This document shows positions 1-10,545 of a stretch of DNA of 64,000 nucleotides, in pieces. Numbering within the stretch: position 1 is the first letter of the stretch; every line of letters begins with the position of its first letter. The DNA lies in NCBI RefSeq assembly GCF_001642325.1, contig NZ_LSFI01000006.1, positions 1 through 64,000 on the forward strand, given 5' to 3'. The stretch comes from Thermodesulfatator autotrophicus. GTDB taxonomy: Bacteria > Desulfobacterota > Thermodesulfobacteria > Thermodesulfobacteriales > Thermodesulfatatoraceae. Position numbers and translations under genes: made by a program. The notes beneath the pieces are model-generated. The model did not search any database, had not been told where the DNA came from, and saw only the letters and a program-made list of their open reading frames with translations.

Positions 1-63
1 GGGTGACTGTCAGATAAAGTCTAAACTTTTATAATCTTTTCCCCTCCTTATCCAAAGTACAAA

Positions 64-80
64 GGGGCCCTTAAGGCCCC
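64..80 (-). terminator. weak intrinsic terminator candidate
   Basis: The hairpin GGGGCC-CTTAA-GGCCCC begins 18 bases past the stop of the leftward propeller gene. Only a short T tract follows it on the minus strand, so termination strength is uncertain. The first 60 bases of the window show nothing recognisable. Confidence 0.45.
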
Positions 81-97
81 CTCTTTTCTTTCCCTCT

Positions 98-2142
98 TTA
101 CATGGGCGTTTGCCCGCCGGGTGACACAACCAGTTGCTCTATCCTTATGCCGAAGTCGAGGCGCCTTCTCTGGAGCTCGAAGTTCACCCGGAGGTCTTCG
201 AGAAGTTCTCCAGCAGAAAGACTTTCCCCTTCAGGCACGATGATGAAGTAGGGGTTTCCGTCTTCCGTCACCCCATCTGGTGTAAGACCAACGCCTTCTA
301 TGGTCTTGACCGGGATGGTGGGGTCTTCGATCACCATGCGGATTGGGCCTGACAGATCCTCGCCAGAGGTGTTCTCCACGTCTATGAGCACGAAGAAGGC
401 CCGGTGGATGCGATCATACAGGGTGCGGGAGCGGTTGGTGGTGACCATCTCCGTAATATCCTGCCAGGTTGGAGTGGCTGCCTCGTTCACGCTCACTGTC
501 ACAGGGTCAGAAGTGGTTGAGCCTTCGGCCTCGTCATAGGCCGTGCAGGTGGCGTTGTAGGTGCCGGGGTTTTCATAAGTGTGGGAGAATGTGCCATTCG
601 TGGAGGTGGCAAGCTCGCTTCCGTCTCCGAAGTCAACCTCGTAGGCCACGACGCTTCCATCGGGGTCATGGGCCTGGCAGGTGAAGCTCACCTCGAGGGG
701 GGCCACGCCTTCGGTGGGATCGACCGTGAAGGAGTCGATGACAGGGGGCTGATTGGGCGGCTCATAGAAGCATTGTTCATTAACATCTATTTCAGGTTCA
801 ATAACGGTGAGATTTGTTTCGGCAGGAGAAACAGGCTGTGCCCACTTGGTTGTCTGCAGGGGAATACCTCCGCCTCCAGCAAAGGTCTGGGCTTCGGTAT
901 CTTTGCCCAGGGGGCAGGATGGAATACGGCCCTCCTGATCAAGCTTAAAAACCCAGAAATCCGCGTTATCTCCAGATGTGTGGCCGGCAACTACGTAGCC
1001 TCCGTTACTAAGAGCCACAACGTCATAACCATAATCACCCTGATTCTCCGAACCATACGCCCTCTGCCAGACAATCTCACCAGAGGAGGAGAGCTTGAGC
1101 AGCCAGAGATCCGCCGACGGGCCAAAAGAATCAGTATAACCTGCCACGATAAAACCACCCTCCAGGGTTTCCTGTACGGCATAAGCGCCATCATCTCCAG
1201 AGCCACCATAGGTCCTGCTCCATACCAGGCCGCCATCGGCGTCAAGCCTGATAATCCAGGTATCCCTATGGGTGTCATCCGAAACTTGATGGGTGGCGGC
1301 AATCACATAGCCGCCGTCCGCGGTCTGCCTCACGGCCTGGGCCTCATCCCAGGAGAAATAACCGCCGAACTCCTGACTCCATTCCGGATAGCCGTTTTCA
1401 TCGAGTTTCAGCACCCAAATATGATGCCTCCAGACCCCGCCGGCCCCGAAAAACTGGGTGTAACCAGCAACGATATAGCCGCCGTCACGGGTCTGTTGCA
1501 CCGCATAGGCGGCTTCCTCCGTGGGGTCGTAGCTGTAGGAAGACTCAAGACGCTTGCTGTAAAGATGTTGCCATTGGATGGCACCGGTTTGAGAAAGTTT
1601 CATGATCAAGAGATCACTCAAGCCACCAGGACTGGATTGGACTTTCCCGGCCACCACATAGCCGCCGTCCGCGGTCTCCTGTACAGAGTAGGCACAGGCG
1701 TGCTTGTATTGGCCAGCGCTAAAACCTTTCTGCCACAAAATATTCCCGCCCGCGTCGGTCTTGATGACTAGGATATGATCTTCATGGCTGCTGCTAAAGG
1801 AATTGGTCTTCCCTACAATGACATATCCGCCATCTCTTGTCTGATTGACATCGTAAGCACGATCTACCTGGGGGCCTTCGTATAGCCTTTGCCACTCAGG
1901 ATTTCCCTCGGCATCAAGCTTCAAGAGCAGGATATTGTCTGAACCATTGCCGAAAAATACGTCCAGCCGGCCACGATGAAACCGCCATCGCTGGTATGAG
2001 AAACGGCCTCGGCCTGGTCGTAAGCGATGCCTCCAAATTTCTTGGCCCAGTAGGCGGCTTTTGCCGCCGTGGGGGTTATGTTGATAAACACCAGAATCAA
2101 AGAAAAATAGAACAAGAGATATCTTGGTACAAAATTTGGCAT
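98..2142 (-). pseudogene. secreted seven-repeat beta-propeller/PKD protein, frameshifted
   Basis: Read leftwards, this gene encodes a secreted protein of roughly 680 residues split over two frames. The first frame (2142 to about 1957) gives a signal peptide (core FYFSLILVFINI) and the first repeat. The remainder continues in another frame. The switch lies at a run of five A at 1953-1957 on the plus strand; one extra base there would restore TYFFGNGSDNILLLKLD. Seven copies of a 45-57 residue repeat with core GGYVVAGYT follow one another, as in a seven-bladed propeller. A PKD domain (EVDFGDGS) and a C-terminal beta-rich domain of about 120 residues follow. The ATG at 2142 is preceded by GGAGGGAGTG. 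A role at the cell surface is inference. Sequencing error and real inactivation cannot be told apart here. Confidence 0.8.
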
Positions 2143-2177
2143 CACTCCCTCCTTTTTAAAGCCAAAAGATCCTGTAA

Positions 2178-2197
2178 AAGGGCGAGAAGAAGCCCTT
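2178..2197 (-). terminator. hairpin between the two surface-protein genes
   Basis: AAGGGC and GCCCTT arms enclose an 8-base loop just past the stop of the PEP-CTERM gene. The T tract on the minus strand is short, so read-through into the propeller gene, and hence a two-gene operon, is plausible. Confidence 0.4.
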
Positions 2198-2211
2198 ACA
2201 TGGCTCTTTAT

Positions 2212-2905
2212 TTAGGACCTAAAGATCTTCTTTCTCACAATCCCCAGGCCCGCAAGCCCGGAAAGGAGCAGAACCATACTTGCAGGCTCAGGTACAGCGG
2301 CCGGGGCGTGCTGGTTAAAGGAGATGTTGTCGATGTCAAGGGTGTCACTTGTGTTCCAATCCACGTCCCAAAGGGAGAAGGCGAGCTCTACGTCCTGGCC
2401 GCCCCATGTCTGGGCAAAGCTCGTGATGTCCTGGGTGACCCAGGTGCCGGCAAGAAGGTCCGTGTCGGAGACCCCGGCGAGGAGATCGAGAGCGGTATTT
2501 CCACCGATATCTTCAAGGGTCACCGAGAGCCCATCATAATCGCTGTCCGTGGGATCCCACTGGATCCAGAAGGTGATGTCCATGGTGTAGCCCGGAATTG
2601 AGAGAGTCAAGGGTGAAGTCCTGATAGAGGGTGCTCTGCCAGTAGGTGTCATCAAGGCTTATCTCGGCGACCCAGTCAAAGTTCAGATCAGATGACTTAA
2701 AGAGGGTAAAGTGGCTGTCTGAATCCGGGTCTACATATACAGTATTTATATTAATATCGATAAGTTCTCCACTCCATCCTGTAAAATCCCCGGTCTCAAA
2801 ATCCCCATTTTGAAAGGGGGTAGCCTTGGCCTTTACACCTAAGCCCAGTAAAAGAAAACCCACCAGCAAAACCATAAAAAGAAACCTTGTCCCTAAAAAC
2901 CTCAT
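2212..2905 (-). pseudogene. PEP-CTERM exosortase-target protein, frameshifted
   Basis: A small exported protein of about 230 residues when its two frames are joined. The N-terminal frame starts at ATG 2905 behind GGAGGAAGAGTG, has a signal peptide (FLFMVLLVGFLLLGLG) and then a beta-sandwich-like segment. The C-terminal frame ends in the sorting signal VPEP, a hydrophobic helix (ASMVLLLSGLAGLGI) and basic residues (RKK). That is the PEP-CTERM signal recognised by exosortase. The frames meet near 2591-2600, where one extra base in the plus-strand CCC at 2591-2593 explains the break. Deleting it joins TLDSLNSG to YTMDITFWIQ. Family knowledge: such proteins are exported and linked to exopolysaccharide. 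A sigma-54 promoter lies upstream. The exosortase gene is not in this window. Confidence 0.85.
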
Positions 2906-2953
2906 CACTCTTCCTCCTTTCTTGTTTTTTTGCCGGGAGCAATCGGCCTCGCA

Positions 2954-3048
2954 ATGACCTTTTCCCGGGTAAAAACCATTAAGGGGACAGGCCAGGGGGC
3001 CTGTCCCCACGGCGCTTTTTCAGGTTATGACCTTTTCCCGGGTAAAAA
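2954..3048. repeat. palindromic REP unit between two 22-bp direct repeats
   Basis: A perfect 11-bp inverted repeat (GGGGACAGGCC, loop AGGG, GGCCTGTCCCC) occupies 2983-3008. It sits between two identical 22-bp copies starting ATGACCTTTTCCCGGG at 2954-2975 and 3027-3048. The block falls in the presumed 5' leader of the PEP-CTERM gene. The GGGACAGGC core recurs at several other places in the window. Confidence 0.8.
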
Positions 3049-3071
3049 GCTCCCGTTTATAAAACGGCTCT

Positions 3072-3087
3072 AGCAAAGGGGGTGCCA
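3072..3087 (-). promoter_or_regulatory. sigma-54 (-24/-12) promoter
   Basis: On the minus strand TGGCAC, five bases and TTGCT match the RpoN consensus TGGCAC-N5-TTGCW without a mismatch. It lies about 170 bases upstream of the PEP-CTERM start codon and points towards it. Sigma-54 control of PEP-CTERM genes through PrsK/PrsR is known in other bacteria, which supports the call. Confidence 0.75.
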
Positions 3088-3099
3088 AAACAAAGGGTT

Positions 3100-3338
3100 A
3101 AAAAAATAGCTGAAAATAGCAGACTTAGACGAAGGGAGAAAAAACGACCTGAAAAAAACCTTATAAAAGGAAAAATTTTTTCTCAGCAGGTAAATGAGAC
3201 CAAAAGGGTTTACGTGCTAAAATTTAGCGCACTCAAAGTAAAACGCTAAAAAAGAATTGCTAAGAAAATATTTCCATAAACAGGAAAATTTTTTTATAAA
3301 CCTTTTGTAAACCTCGAGGAAAAAAGAAGGATTACGGG
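3100..3338. other. AT-rich intergenic region with a short inverted repeat
   Basis: No gene is visible between the regulator stop and the sigma-54 promoter. GCTAAA-A-TTTAGC at 3216-3228 is a 6-bp inverted repeat with a one-base centre, about 130 bases upstream of the promoter. That is a typical distance for an activator site of a sigma-54 promoter. Activator binding is inference only. Confidence 0.35.
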
Positions 3339-4733
3339 TTATTGAGAAAAATGATCGTGTTCGAATTTACGGAGGAGGTCTTTTTTCCCTTTTACGCCCA
3401 ATTTTTCATAGATACGGTTACAAAAGGTCTTTACTGTCCCCAGCGCTAGATCCAGTTCGTTAGCAATGTCCTTGAGCTTGTAACCTTTAAGAAGCAGGGC
3501 AAAGACTTCCTTTTCCCGATCTGAAAGGAGGTCTTTCGGGAAATTTTCCGTGGGAGGAATCGGGCCCTGGGGCTCCTGGGAAATATATTTTTGCGCTTCA
3601 AACGTGATCCCTTGGGAGGCTTTTTGATCAGTGGTAGCCGGAAATTTTCCGTGCCCAAGATTTTGACTGTCGGTCTTACCAAGGCCAGAGGGTAGGGCCT
3701 TCATTTCTCTATCTACCCCAGATCTTTCTAAGAGATAGCGTGAACAAAATATGGCCGGTATTATGGTGGCAAACAGAGACGCAAGAGCCCATTGATATTG
3801 CTGTAAAAAGTTTGTCGAAAATTTTATCTGAAATATGATTCCTAATATAATCGCCAAGGGATACAGGGCTAAACCTATCATGCCCTCCAAGATACTTCCA
3901 GAATAATAAAAAAGATAAGCAAGAGAAAATACGTCTGCTAGGCCAAAAGAAGCTTCTATAGAAGCAAGAGAAAACAGGGAAAAGTGTGACGAAGGAAACT
4001 GCCATACCAGGCTAAGACCTATAAGTACCACCACCAACGGCGGAAAGAAACGAAAGAGAAACTTCTCTCCCAAGAGGGCCAGGCCAATGCCCACCGTGTA
4101 GGCCAAAAGCGAGATAAGGTCAAAGTACTTTTGGGGGAAAGAAAGACCCAAATTGAAGAGAGAGGTATAATAAAGCCCGCCTAACGCATAAAATAAAAGA
4201 AAGAATAGCCAGAACAAATAAAGTCTTCCCGTTGGAGAAAAAGAAAGGTTCGAACCAAATTTTTTGGGCCTTTCTACTTTCCAACCCGCCAAAAAGAGGG
4301 CTAAGAAGGCCAGAGATATAGGGAGAGGAACCAGCTTAAGAAGATAGAGAAGGATATTGCCCCAAATTATACCTGAACCAATAGGCAAAAGAATATCTTT
4401 AAGGGTTCGCCCGTGAGCCAAAATAAAAAGATGCAAGATCAAAGGACCAAATAATAGCCCGAGCAAAAGAAAAAGAAATTCGTTCTGCTTCCAGATAAGG
4501 AGGGCGACTAAAAGTCCTTCTATAAACCAGGTTTGTGAGGCTATCTTTTCCTTGCGCCAGAGAAAGATACCGATCCCAAGGCCTAAGATATTCCCTGTCA
4601 GGAAATAGAGAGCGTACTTTAGGCCATGAGAAGGTAAAAGCCCCTGCTCCAATCCCACCCCCAGTAGGAGTACAGAAAGGAGGACAAAACCGCGAAATAG
4701 AGAGTCTTTCCAAAAGCGGAAAAATAGGTCCAC
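3339..4733 (-). CDS. membrane-embedded LuxR-type transcriptional regulator
   Basis: The first 310 or so residues form about twelve hydrophobic segments. A polar linker rich in Lys, Pro and Gln follows. The last 65 residues are a LuxR/GerE helix-turn-helix (LSDREKEVFALLLKGY, then LALGTVKTFCNRIYEKLGV). This layout is that of integral-membrane LuxR regulators, where the membrane domain is thought to sense a signal and the C-terminus binds DNA. The GTG at 4733 is chosen over the ATG at 4763 because GGGGAGGAG lies five bases before the GTG, while the ATG has no Shine-Dalgarno sequence. It lies upstream of the PEP-CTERM locus in the same direction and may regulate it. The ligand is unknown. Confidence 0.75.
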   Translation of the reverse strand: MDLFFRFWKDSLFRGFVLLSVLLLGVGLEQGLLPSHGLKYALYFLTGNILGLGIGIFLWRKEKIASQTWFIEGLLVALLIWKQNEFLFLLLGLLFGPLILHLFILAHGRTLKDILLPIGSGIIWGNILLYLLKLVPLPISLAFLALFLAGWKVERPKKFGSNLSFSPTGRLYLFWLFFLLFYALGGLYYTSLFNLGLSFPQKYFDLISLLAYTVGIGLALLGEKFLFRFFPPLVVVLIGLSLVWQFPSSHFSLFSLASIEASFGLADVFSLAYLFYYSGSILEGMIGLALYPLAIILGIIFQIKFSTNFLQQYQWALASLFATIIPAIFCSRYLLERSGVDREMKALPSGLGKTDSQNLGHGKFPATTDQKASQGITFEAQKYISQEPQGPIPPTENFPKDLLSDREKEVFALLLKGYKLKDIANELDLALGTVKTFCNRIYEKLGVKGKKDLLRKFEHDHFSQ

Positions 4734-4798
4734 AGACTCTCCTCCCCTTTTTCGGAATAGCATAAAGGGGCCTTTTGGTCAAAAACTTTGGCTATCTT

Positions 4799-5127
4799 TT
4801 AGCATGTTACAAAATTTATAAGCCGACTGGGAATAAAGATGACCCTTTTGATCTCATATCTTCAAGATGGTGTTTTACTTTGGAGCTTTCAAGCGCCGCC
4901 TCCTTGACGGTGGCCTCGCCTGTTCCGACTGGCACCTGTATCTCTCTATTAAGCTTCCGTTATCCTGAATAGCGATGGTAACTTCTTCGACCTTAATCAG
5001 CTTCAAGCCAGGGGGCATTGGCTATAAGGCCTTCTTTCCCTAAAGCTTCCCAGAGTTCTTCACAAATATGCAGAGCCACTGGTGAAAGTAAAAGTAGGCC
5101 GGCGTGATGAAATGGTAAAATAGGGCC
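4799..5127 (-). pseudogene. leuS: decayed 3' end of leucyl-tRNA synthetase gene
   Basis: On the minus strand three frames in succession spell the C-terminus of LeuRS. They read LLLLSPVALHICEELWEALG, then KVEEVTIAIQDNGSL, then REIQVPVGTGEATVKEAAL, and finally EIKRVIFIPSRLINFV before a stop at 4799-4801. The order and motifs match the end of the anticodon-binding and C-terminal domains of LeuRS. An in-frame stop follows LEAD, and at least two frame changes break the reading. The rest of the gene is absent, since transposase debris and then pyrG follow. LeuRS is essential, so a complete copy must lie elsewhere. This is therefore a fossil of a duplication or rearrangement. Confidence 0.75.
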
Positions 5128-5189
5128 ACCGGGAAATAAACTCTCATAAGGAGGTGAAAGGGTGGCCCCAAAACAATTAACTATGAATA

Positions 5190-5760
5190 TTTCTATAACC
5201 CCTTTGAAATTCCTTTAGGCAAGATCTCATTGGCCGCTATAGAAGAAGCCGTTCGTGAAAACCTAAAGGAAGCAGGTCGCCTTATGATAAAGCTTTCCTG
5301 GAAGCTCTCCAGGAACGGCTTTTATTCATATTGCAAGCCTCGTATCCTGGAAAATTCGTCAAAAACGGGCGGCATGGAAGAGAGCGCCTCTTCAATACAA
5401 TATTCGGGAAGATCCAGGTGACCAATCGTCAGCTTCGAGATAAAGAGACGGGAAAGACACTTAGGCTTCTTCCATTAGCCGTGGATTTTCGTTCCCAGAA
5501 ACGTTTTTCTTTGGGAGCTTTACGTTCCGCTATAAGGCTTTCAGTACTTAACTCTTTTCGGCAAGCAGCCCAAGAAGCAAGATACGAGATAGGAGCTGAG
5601 ACACCCTCCCATACCACGGTTTATCGGAATTTTCGGGATATTTTTGATGGTAATGAGATTTCGTTTAGAAACCGGGAATTTCGTTATCTTATGGCAGATA
5701 CGATGAAGATTTGTCTTCAAGCAGGGCGAGGGTTAGACGGAGGGTGGGCAGAGGTGAGGG
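5190..5760 (+). pseudogene. transposase remnant, DDE type (ISLre2/ISH6-like)
   Basis: A broken reading frame resembles the N-terminal half of a DDE transposase. It has a helical start (AAIEEAVRENLKEAGRL), a frame change near 5283, and then FLEALQERLLFILQ, FGKIQVTNRQLRDKETG and RLSVLNSFRQAAQEARY. YLMADTMKICLQ resembles the segment carrying the first catalytic Asp in families such as ISLre2 or ISH6. The remainder of the enzyme is missing and IS110-like sequence follows directly. Family assignment is tentative. No terminal inverted repeats were recognised. Confidence 0.55.
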
Positions 5761-5763
5761 TAG

Positions 5764-6072
5764 TTTTGGGAGCCCAGAGGCCGGAAGGTCCGTGGACCCC
5801 CCCCAGAGGTAAAGGAATCGGGGAAGAGGAAGATGGTAAGCAAGATAAGCAAGAAAGGGGATAGCAGGCTGAGGAGATTACTATTTATGGGGGCGCTTAG
5901 TGCGGTAAGGAGCAAAGAAGGTAGATTAAGGGAATATTACGATAAACTGGTAAAGAGAGGAAAACTGAAGAAAGTGGCCTTGATAGCATGTGCCCGGAAG
6001 TTATTGATATACACCTTTTACAATTACAGAAAATGGCAGGAAAAATGGCAGATGGAAGCTCAAAGTGCTTGA
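5764..6072 (+). pseudogene. IS110-family transposase, C-terminal remnant
   Basis: The frame PEVKESGKRK, then SKISKKGDSRLRRLLF and KKVALIACARKLL matches the C-terminal transposase_20 region of IS110-family recombinases. That family carries a typical (R/S)ISKxGxxxLRR motif. The N-terminal DEDD catalytic domain is absent, so the fragment is inactive. It is fused to the preceding unrelated transposase remnant, which indicates nested or deleted insertion sequences. The stop at 6070-6072 begins the gap before the pyrG operon. Confidence 0.75.
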
Positions 6073-6084
6073 CAAAAACCACAG

Positions 6085-6150
6085 TATCTTGCGAGCCCCG
6101 TTAGGGACGAAGCAATCTCAGAGACTGCTTCGTCGCCTCCAGCAAACCCA
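6085..6150. repeat. dispersed repeat, GAGACTGCTTCG family
   Basis: GACGAAGCAATCTC at 6106-6119 and GAGACTGCTTCGTC at 6121-6134 form a 14-bp inverted repeat with one mismatch and a one-base centre. Related sequence occurs at 21185-21480, 35929-36040, 37919-38030 and around 55110. It separates the transposase debris from the pyrG operon. Confidence 0.65.
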
Positions 6151-6168
6151 GGGCGGTTCATTCATCTA

Positions 6169-6197
6169 TTGAACGATTCTTTTTTGGCTAATATAGT
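6169..6197 (+). promoter_or_regulatory. sigma-70 promoter of the pyrG operon
   Basis: TTGAAC and TATAGT are 17 bases apart. The expected start of transcription, about seven bases past the -10 box, falls within a base or two of the GTG codon at 6206. The first gene may therefore be translated from a leaderless or nearly leaderless mRNA. Confidence 0.55.
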
Positions 6198-6205
6198 GTA
6201 AAGGC

Positions 6206-8899
<2,694 letters not shown>

Positions 8900-8955
8900 G
8901 TTGCCATCTTTAAAAGTGTGCTCATATTTTAGTTAAAAGCTTTAGGAGGCAACCT

Positions 8956-10020
8956 ATGAGCATTGAATTCCGCCGAGAAAAATATATCAAAACCTTTCAC
9001 AATCCATTAAATAACTTTGCTCCTGAACCTCAAGAAGTTGAGTTAAGATTTGACCCATTGCTCAATCATTTCGCCGTATTTAATCCTGCCCTGGAAGACA
9101 AGGCCAGACTATTTTTTGGCGCTCAAGACTGGGAGCTCGTAAAAAAGCTTGCAGAAGCTTCAAAGGAACAATGTTTTATGTGTCCGCCCAAAGTGAGAGA
9201 AGTTACGCCCAGGTATCCAGAAGATTTTATCCCTGACGGACGCCTTGTACGCGGAGAGTGCACTCTTTTTCCCAATCTTTTCCCTACAGCACCAAGGCAT
9301 GCGGTTATTGCCGTGGGTGAAGCCCACCTCCGGAAGATAGATGAATTTGAACCAGGCCTTCTGGCAGACGCCCTTTATCTCGGCCTTGAATTTTTACGCC
9401 TTTGTTTTGAGGAAGACCCGACCATTCGTTTTGGACTCCTCTGTGCCAACTATCTCCTGCCAGCTGGGGCCAGTTTGGTGCACCCTCATTTTCAGGTGGT
9501 AGCTGCCAAGGAGGCTTTCCCCAGACAAAATGAGTTATTGAAGGCAAGCCATGCTTACTACTTGCGTCACGGCCAAAACTTCTGGGAAGAGCTTTGTGTC
9601 CATGAAAAAGAAAAACAGGAGCGCTTTATAGGACAACAAGGAAGAGTGGCTTTTATGGCCAGTTTTGCTCCTCTTGGCGGAAACGAAATCCTTGCGGTTA
9701 TAGAAGGAACAAAAGGTCTTCCTGAAATAACTACCGACGATGTGTTAGATTTAGCACGGGGTTTAAGCCTGGCCCTTAAAGGTTATGATAAAATGGGTTA
9801 CGGCACGTTTAACTTTACTTTGTTTTTGCCTGCCCTTGATGAAAGGGCTCCTTATTTTACACCTCACTTGCGCCTGATTACCCGGCAGAACCTTTACGAA
9901 AACTACCGTACTGATGATTATTTCCTGCAGCGCCAGCTGGGGGCTGAGCTGATAATCACTCCCCCTGAAGAAATGGCCAAAATTATGCGTCAAATCTTTG
10001 CCCAAGGAGGAAACAAATGA
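8956..10020 (+). CDS. GalT-like HIT-superfamily nucleotidyltransferase or phosphorylase
   Basis: A 354-residue protein of the galactose-1-phosphate uridylyltransferase branch of the HIT superfamily. ECTLFPNLFPTAPRHAVIAV is the typical N-terminal segment. HPHFQ (in SLVHPHFQVVAA) corresponds to the HPHGQ active site, with the second His as nucleophile. CFMCPP near residue 75 could be half of a zinc site as in GalT. The Gly of HPHGQ is replaced by Phe, so uridylyl transfer to galactose should not be assumed. Its ATG follows a GGAGG. The stop overlaps the first YeeE-like gene by four bases. No Leloir-pathway partner is nearby. Confidence 0.65.
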   Translation: MSIEFRREKYIKTFHNPLNNFAPEPQEVELRFDPLLNHFAVFNPALEDKARLFFGAQDWELVKKLAEASKEQCFMCPPKVREVTPRYPEDFIPDGRLVRGECTLFPNLFPTAPRHAVIAVGEAHLRKIDEFEPGLLADALYLGLEFLRLCFEEDPTIRFGLLCANYLLPAGASLVHPHFQVVAAKEAFPRQNELLKASHAYYLRHGQNFWEELCVHEKEKQERFIGQQGRVAFMASFAPLGGNEILAVIEGTKGLPEITTDDVLDLARGLSLALKGYDKMGYGTFNFTLFLPALDERAPYFTPHLRLITRQNLYENYRTDDYFLQRQLGAELIITPPEEMAKIMRQIFAQGGNK

Positions 10021-10544
10021 AAAACGGCTGGTCTCCATATTTAGGAGGAGCTTTAACGGGCTTGCTTTTGATAGCCTGGGTTCTCTCAACCACTTTTATT
10101 TTGGGAAAGACCAAAATGCTTGGAGCCTCAACGGCCTTTGTGCGGGTGGCTGCCCTGGTGGAAAATCAAATTAACCCTCAGGCCGTAAAAACTTTAGCTT
10201 ATTACCAAAAATACAAGCCCAAAGTTGACTGGAAACTGGTTCTGGTTTTCATAGGGGTTCCTATAGGAGCATTTTTAGCTGCTGTTAAAAACAAAGAATT
10301 TAAAGTGCGAATGATTCATGAACGTTTCCAGAGGGCATTTGGTAAAAACCAAGTTTTGAGAGCAGCTATGGCTTTTATGGGAGGTTTTCTCCTGGTTTAC
10401 GGAGCCCGTCTGGCAGGAGGCTGCCCCAGCGGGCATGGCCTTTCAGGAATGTCTCAACTCTCGCTTTCAGCGTTTATCAGTGTAGCTGGTTTTTTTATAG
10501 GAGGCATACCTTTAGCTTTCATCCTTTACAAAAGGAGGCGGTAA
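10017..10544 (+). CDS. YeeE/YedE-family sulfur transporter, first half
   Basis: A 175-residue membrane protein with about four transmembrane helices. The conserved Cys motif LAGGCPSGHGLSG lies near residue 136. YeeE/YedE (TsuA-type) proteins import thiosulfate or related sulfur compounds, handing the substrate along conserved cysteines. Full-length members have two such halves; here they are two adjacent genes. The start overlaps the preceding stop by four bases (ATGA), and the second half follows one base after this stop. The substrate is not determined by the sequence. Confidence 0.8.
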   Translation: MKNGWSPYLGGALTGLLLIAWVLSTTFILGKTKMLGASTAFVRVAALVENQINPQAVKTLAYYQKYKPKVDWKLVLVFIGVPIGAFLAAVKNKEFKVRMIHERFQRAFGKNQVLRAAMAFMGGFLLVYGARLAGGCPSGHGLSGMSQLSLSAFISVAGFFIGGIPLAFILYKRRR

Positions 10545-10545
10545 A

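Noticed and set aside
581-1771. A 396-codon plus-strand open frame
   Set aside because: It is the antisense of the repeat-containing propeller gene, has no domain similarity and no ribosome-binding site.
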